A stretch of 14,327 nucleotides of DNA. Source: Hadesarchaea archaeon (GTDB lineage: Archaea; Hadarchaeota; Hadarchaeia; Hadarchaeales; Hadarchaeaceae). The notes beneath the pieces are model-generated. The model was not told the DNA's origin, ran no database searches, and saw only the letters and a list, made by a program, of their open reading frames with translations. Where the stretch lies: assembly GCA_003661465.1 (NCBI GenBank), contig QMWE01000014.1, forward strand, positions 1 through 14,327, given 5' to 3'. Shown here piece by piece: positions 13,718 through 14,327 of this stretch (position 1 is its first letter; every line of letters begins with the position of its first letter). Made by a program: the position numbers and the translations under genes.

Positions 13718-14327
13718 GTGGAGGTGCGGAAGGTTGTTAAAGCGAAGCTCGTGGGGCTGACGCACATCAAGCGCCGAATTCTCGACCACGAGTACGAAGG
13801 GCTCCAGCGATTCCTGCGGGGCGACCCCGGCGTCGAGCTCTACTCGGCGAATAAACAGCAGGCAAAGCGGTTCTACCGCCGCGTCAAACCCGAACGAGAA
13901 TACCCGCTCTCCATCCGCAAAGACCTCATCAGGGTCGAGCGCCGTGACACGAAAATCGCACGATACTGGGCGCGCATCCCAGTCAAGCTCCGTCGCGGTG
14001 GCGTCTGGGTCGCCATCAAGCCCCACTGCGAAATCACCTCCGACCTCGAAGTCTGCGAGTCCAAGCTGCTCAGGCGCGGCGGCGAGTACTTCCTGCATCT
14101 CACCGTCAAGCGTGAGGTCGAACTTAGGACATCATACTCCTCAGTTCTCGCCATAGATATGGGGATCCGACACGTGGCGTGTTCTGTGGACACGCGGTCT
14201 GGCAAGACCCACTTCTACGGGCGGGAGCTGAGGCGGGTGCGCGGGCACTACTTCCACCTGCGACGAAAACTGGGGAGGAAAAAGCTGCTGAAAGTGGTGA
14301 AGCGAATTGGTGCCAAGGAGAGCCGCA
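13718..14327 (+). CDS. tnpB: TnpB (IS200/IS605 OrfB) RNA-guided endonuclease, N-terminal part (3' end outside window)
   Basis: 203 residues are visible before the window ends. The opening VEVRKVVKAKLVGLTHIKRRIL, then LYSANKQQAKRF, RVERRDTKIARYWARIPVKL, VAIKPHCEI and ESKLLRRGGEYFLHLTVKREVE is the usual wedge/REC-like half of archaeal TnpB. RuvC-I then follows as VLAID147MGIRHVACSVD with the catalytic Asp in place. TnpB uses an omega RNA from the element's right end to cut target DNA and retain the element. RuvC-II, the zinc finger and RuvC-III lie beyond the window, so integrity is unknown. The GTG at 13718 fits the start of homology; GGAGG is 16 bases upstream, a little far. The gene is visibly more GC-rich than its neighbours, a sign of transfer. 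No tnpA is seen. Confidence 0.88.
   Translation, partial: MEVRKVVKAKLVGLTHIKRRILDHEYEGLQRFLRGDPGVELYSANKQQAKRFYRRVKPEREYPLSIRKDLIRVERRDTKIARYWARIPVKLRRGGVWVAIKPHCEITSDLEVCESKLLRRGGEYFLHLTVKREVELRTSYSSVLAIDMGIRHVACSVDTRSGKTHFYGRELRRVRGHYFHLRRKLGRKKLLKVVKRIGAKESR

Noticed and set aside
13505..14098. 197-codon minus-strand open frame
   Set aside because: It is the antisense shadow of the GC-rich tnpB gene and has no recognisable domain.
1..14327. CRISPR array or toxin-antitoxin pair
   Set aside because: No regularly spaced repeats and no small gene pair with such features were seen.

Overview
The window is archaeal chromosome. It carries ribosomal protein S8e, a RadA recombinase, a multi-OB-fold archaeal RPA, archaeal-type phosphoglycolate phosphatase, a Cdc48/VAT-type AAA ATPase, a DUF211 protein and a complete SMC-ScpA-ScpB set. 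Short TATA-like boxes, purine-rich ribosome binding sites and frequent TTG/GTG starts also fit. The multi-OB RPA and SMC-ScpAB suggest a euryarchaeal-type or related uncultured lineage, but I cannot name the organism from sequence alone.

Left part (1-2931): the 3' end of a Cdc48-like ATPase and a small PRC-barrel protein on the plus strand, then a metallophosphoesterase on the minus strand, then a MinD-like ATPase on the plus strand. Convergent neighbours overlap by 17-18 bp at their stops. Next (7494 down to 2242, minus strand) is a tight transcription unit RPA - RadA - phosphoglycolate phosphatase, a recombination and repair cluster. RadA is split by a 505-residue intein exactly in its Walker A motif, and the intein keeps both LAGLIDADG motifs.

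Middle (7500-9384): a GC-rich, hairpin-rich 300 bp between the divergent RPA and DUF211 genes that no gene explains. DUF211 follows, then a roughly 300 bp gap that reads as a decayed TnpB (IS200/IS605 OrfB) C-terminus with its right-end hairpin. Then comes a conserved-looking protein of unknown function on the minus strand.

Right part (13256 down to 9385, minus strand): the unit SMC - ScpA - ScpB - S8e, with overlapping junctions. The SMC is the most unusual object here. It has complete SMC head halves but only about 755 residues, with short coiled-coil arms. At the apex, where the globular hinge should be, there is only a short proline/histidine segment resembling a Rad50 zinc hook whose cysteines have been replaced. 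At the right edge a GC-rich tnpB gene, apparently intact so far, begins on the plus strand and runs out of the window, with a candidate left-end hairpin upstream.
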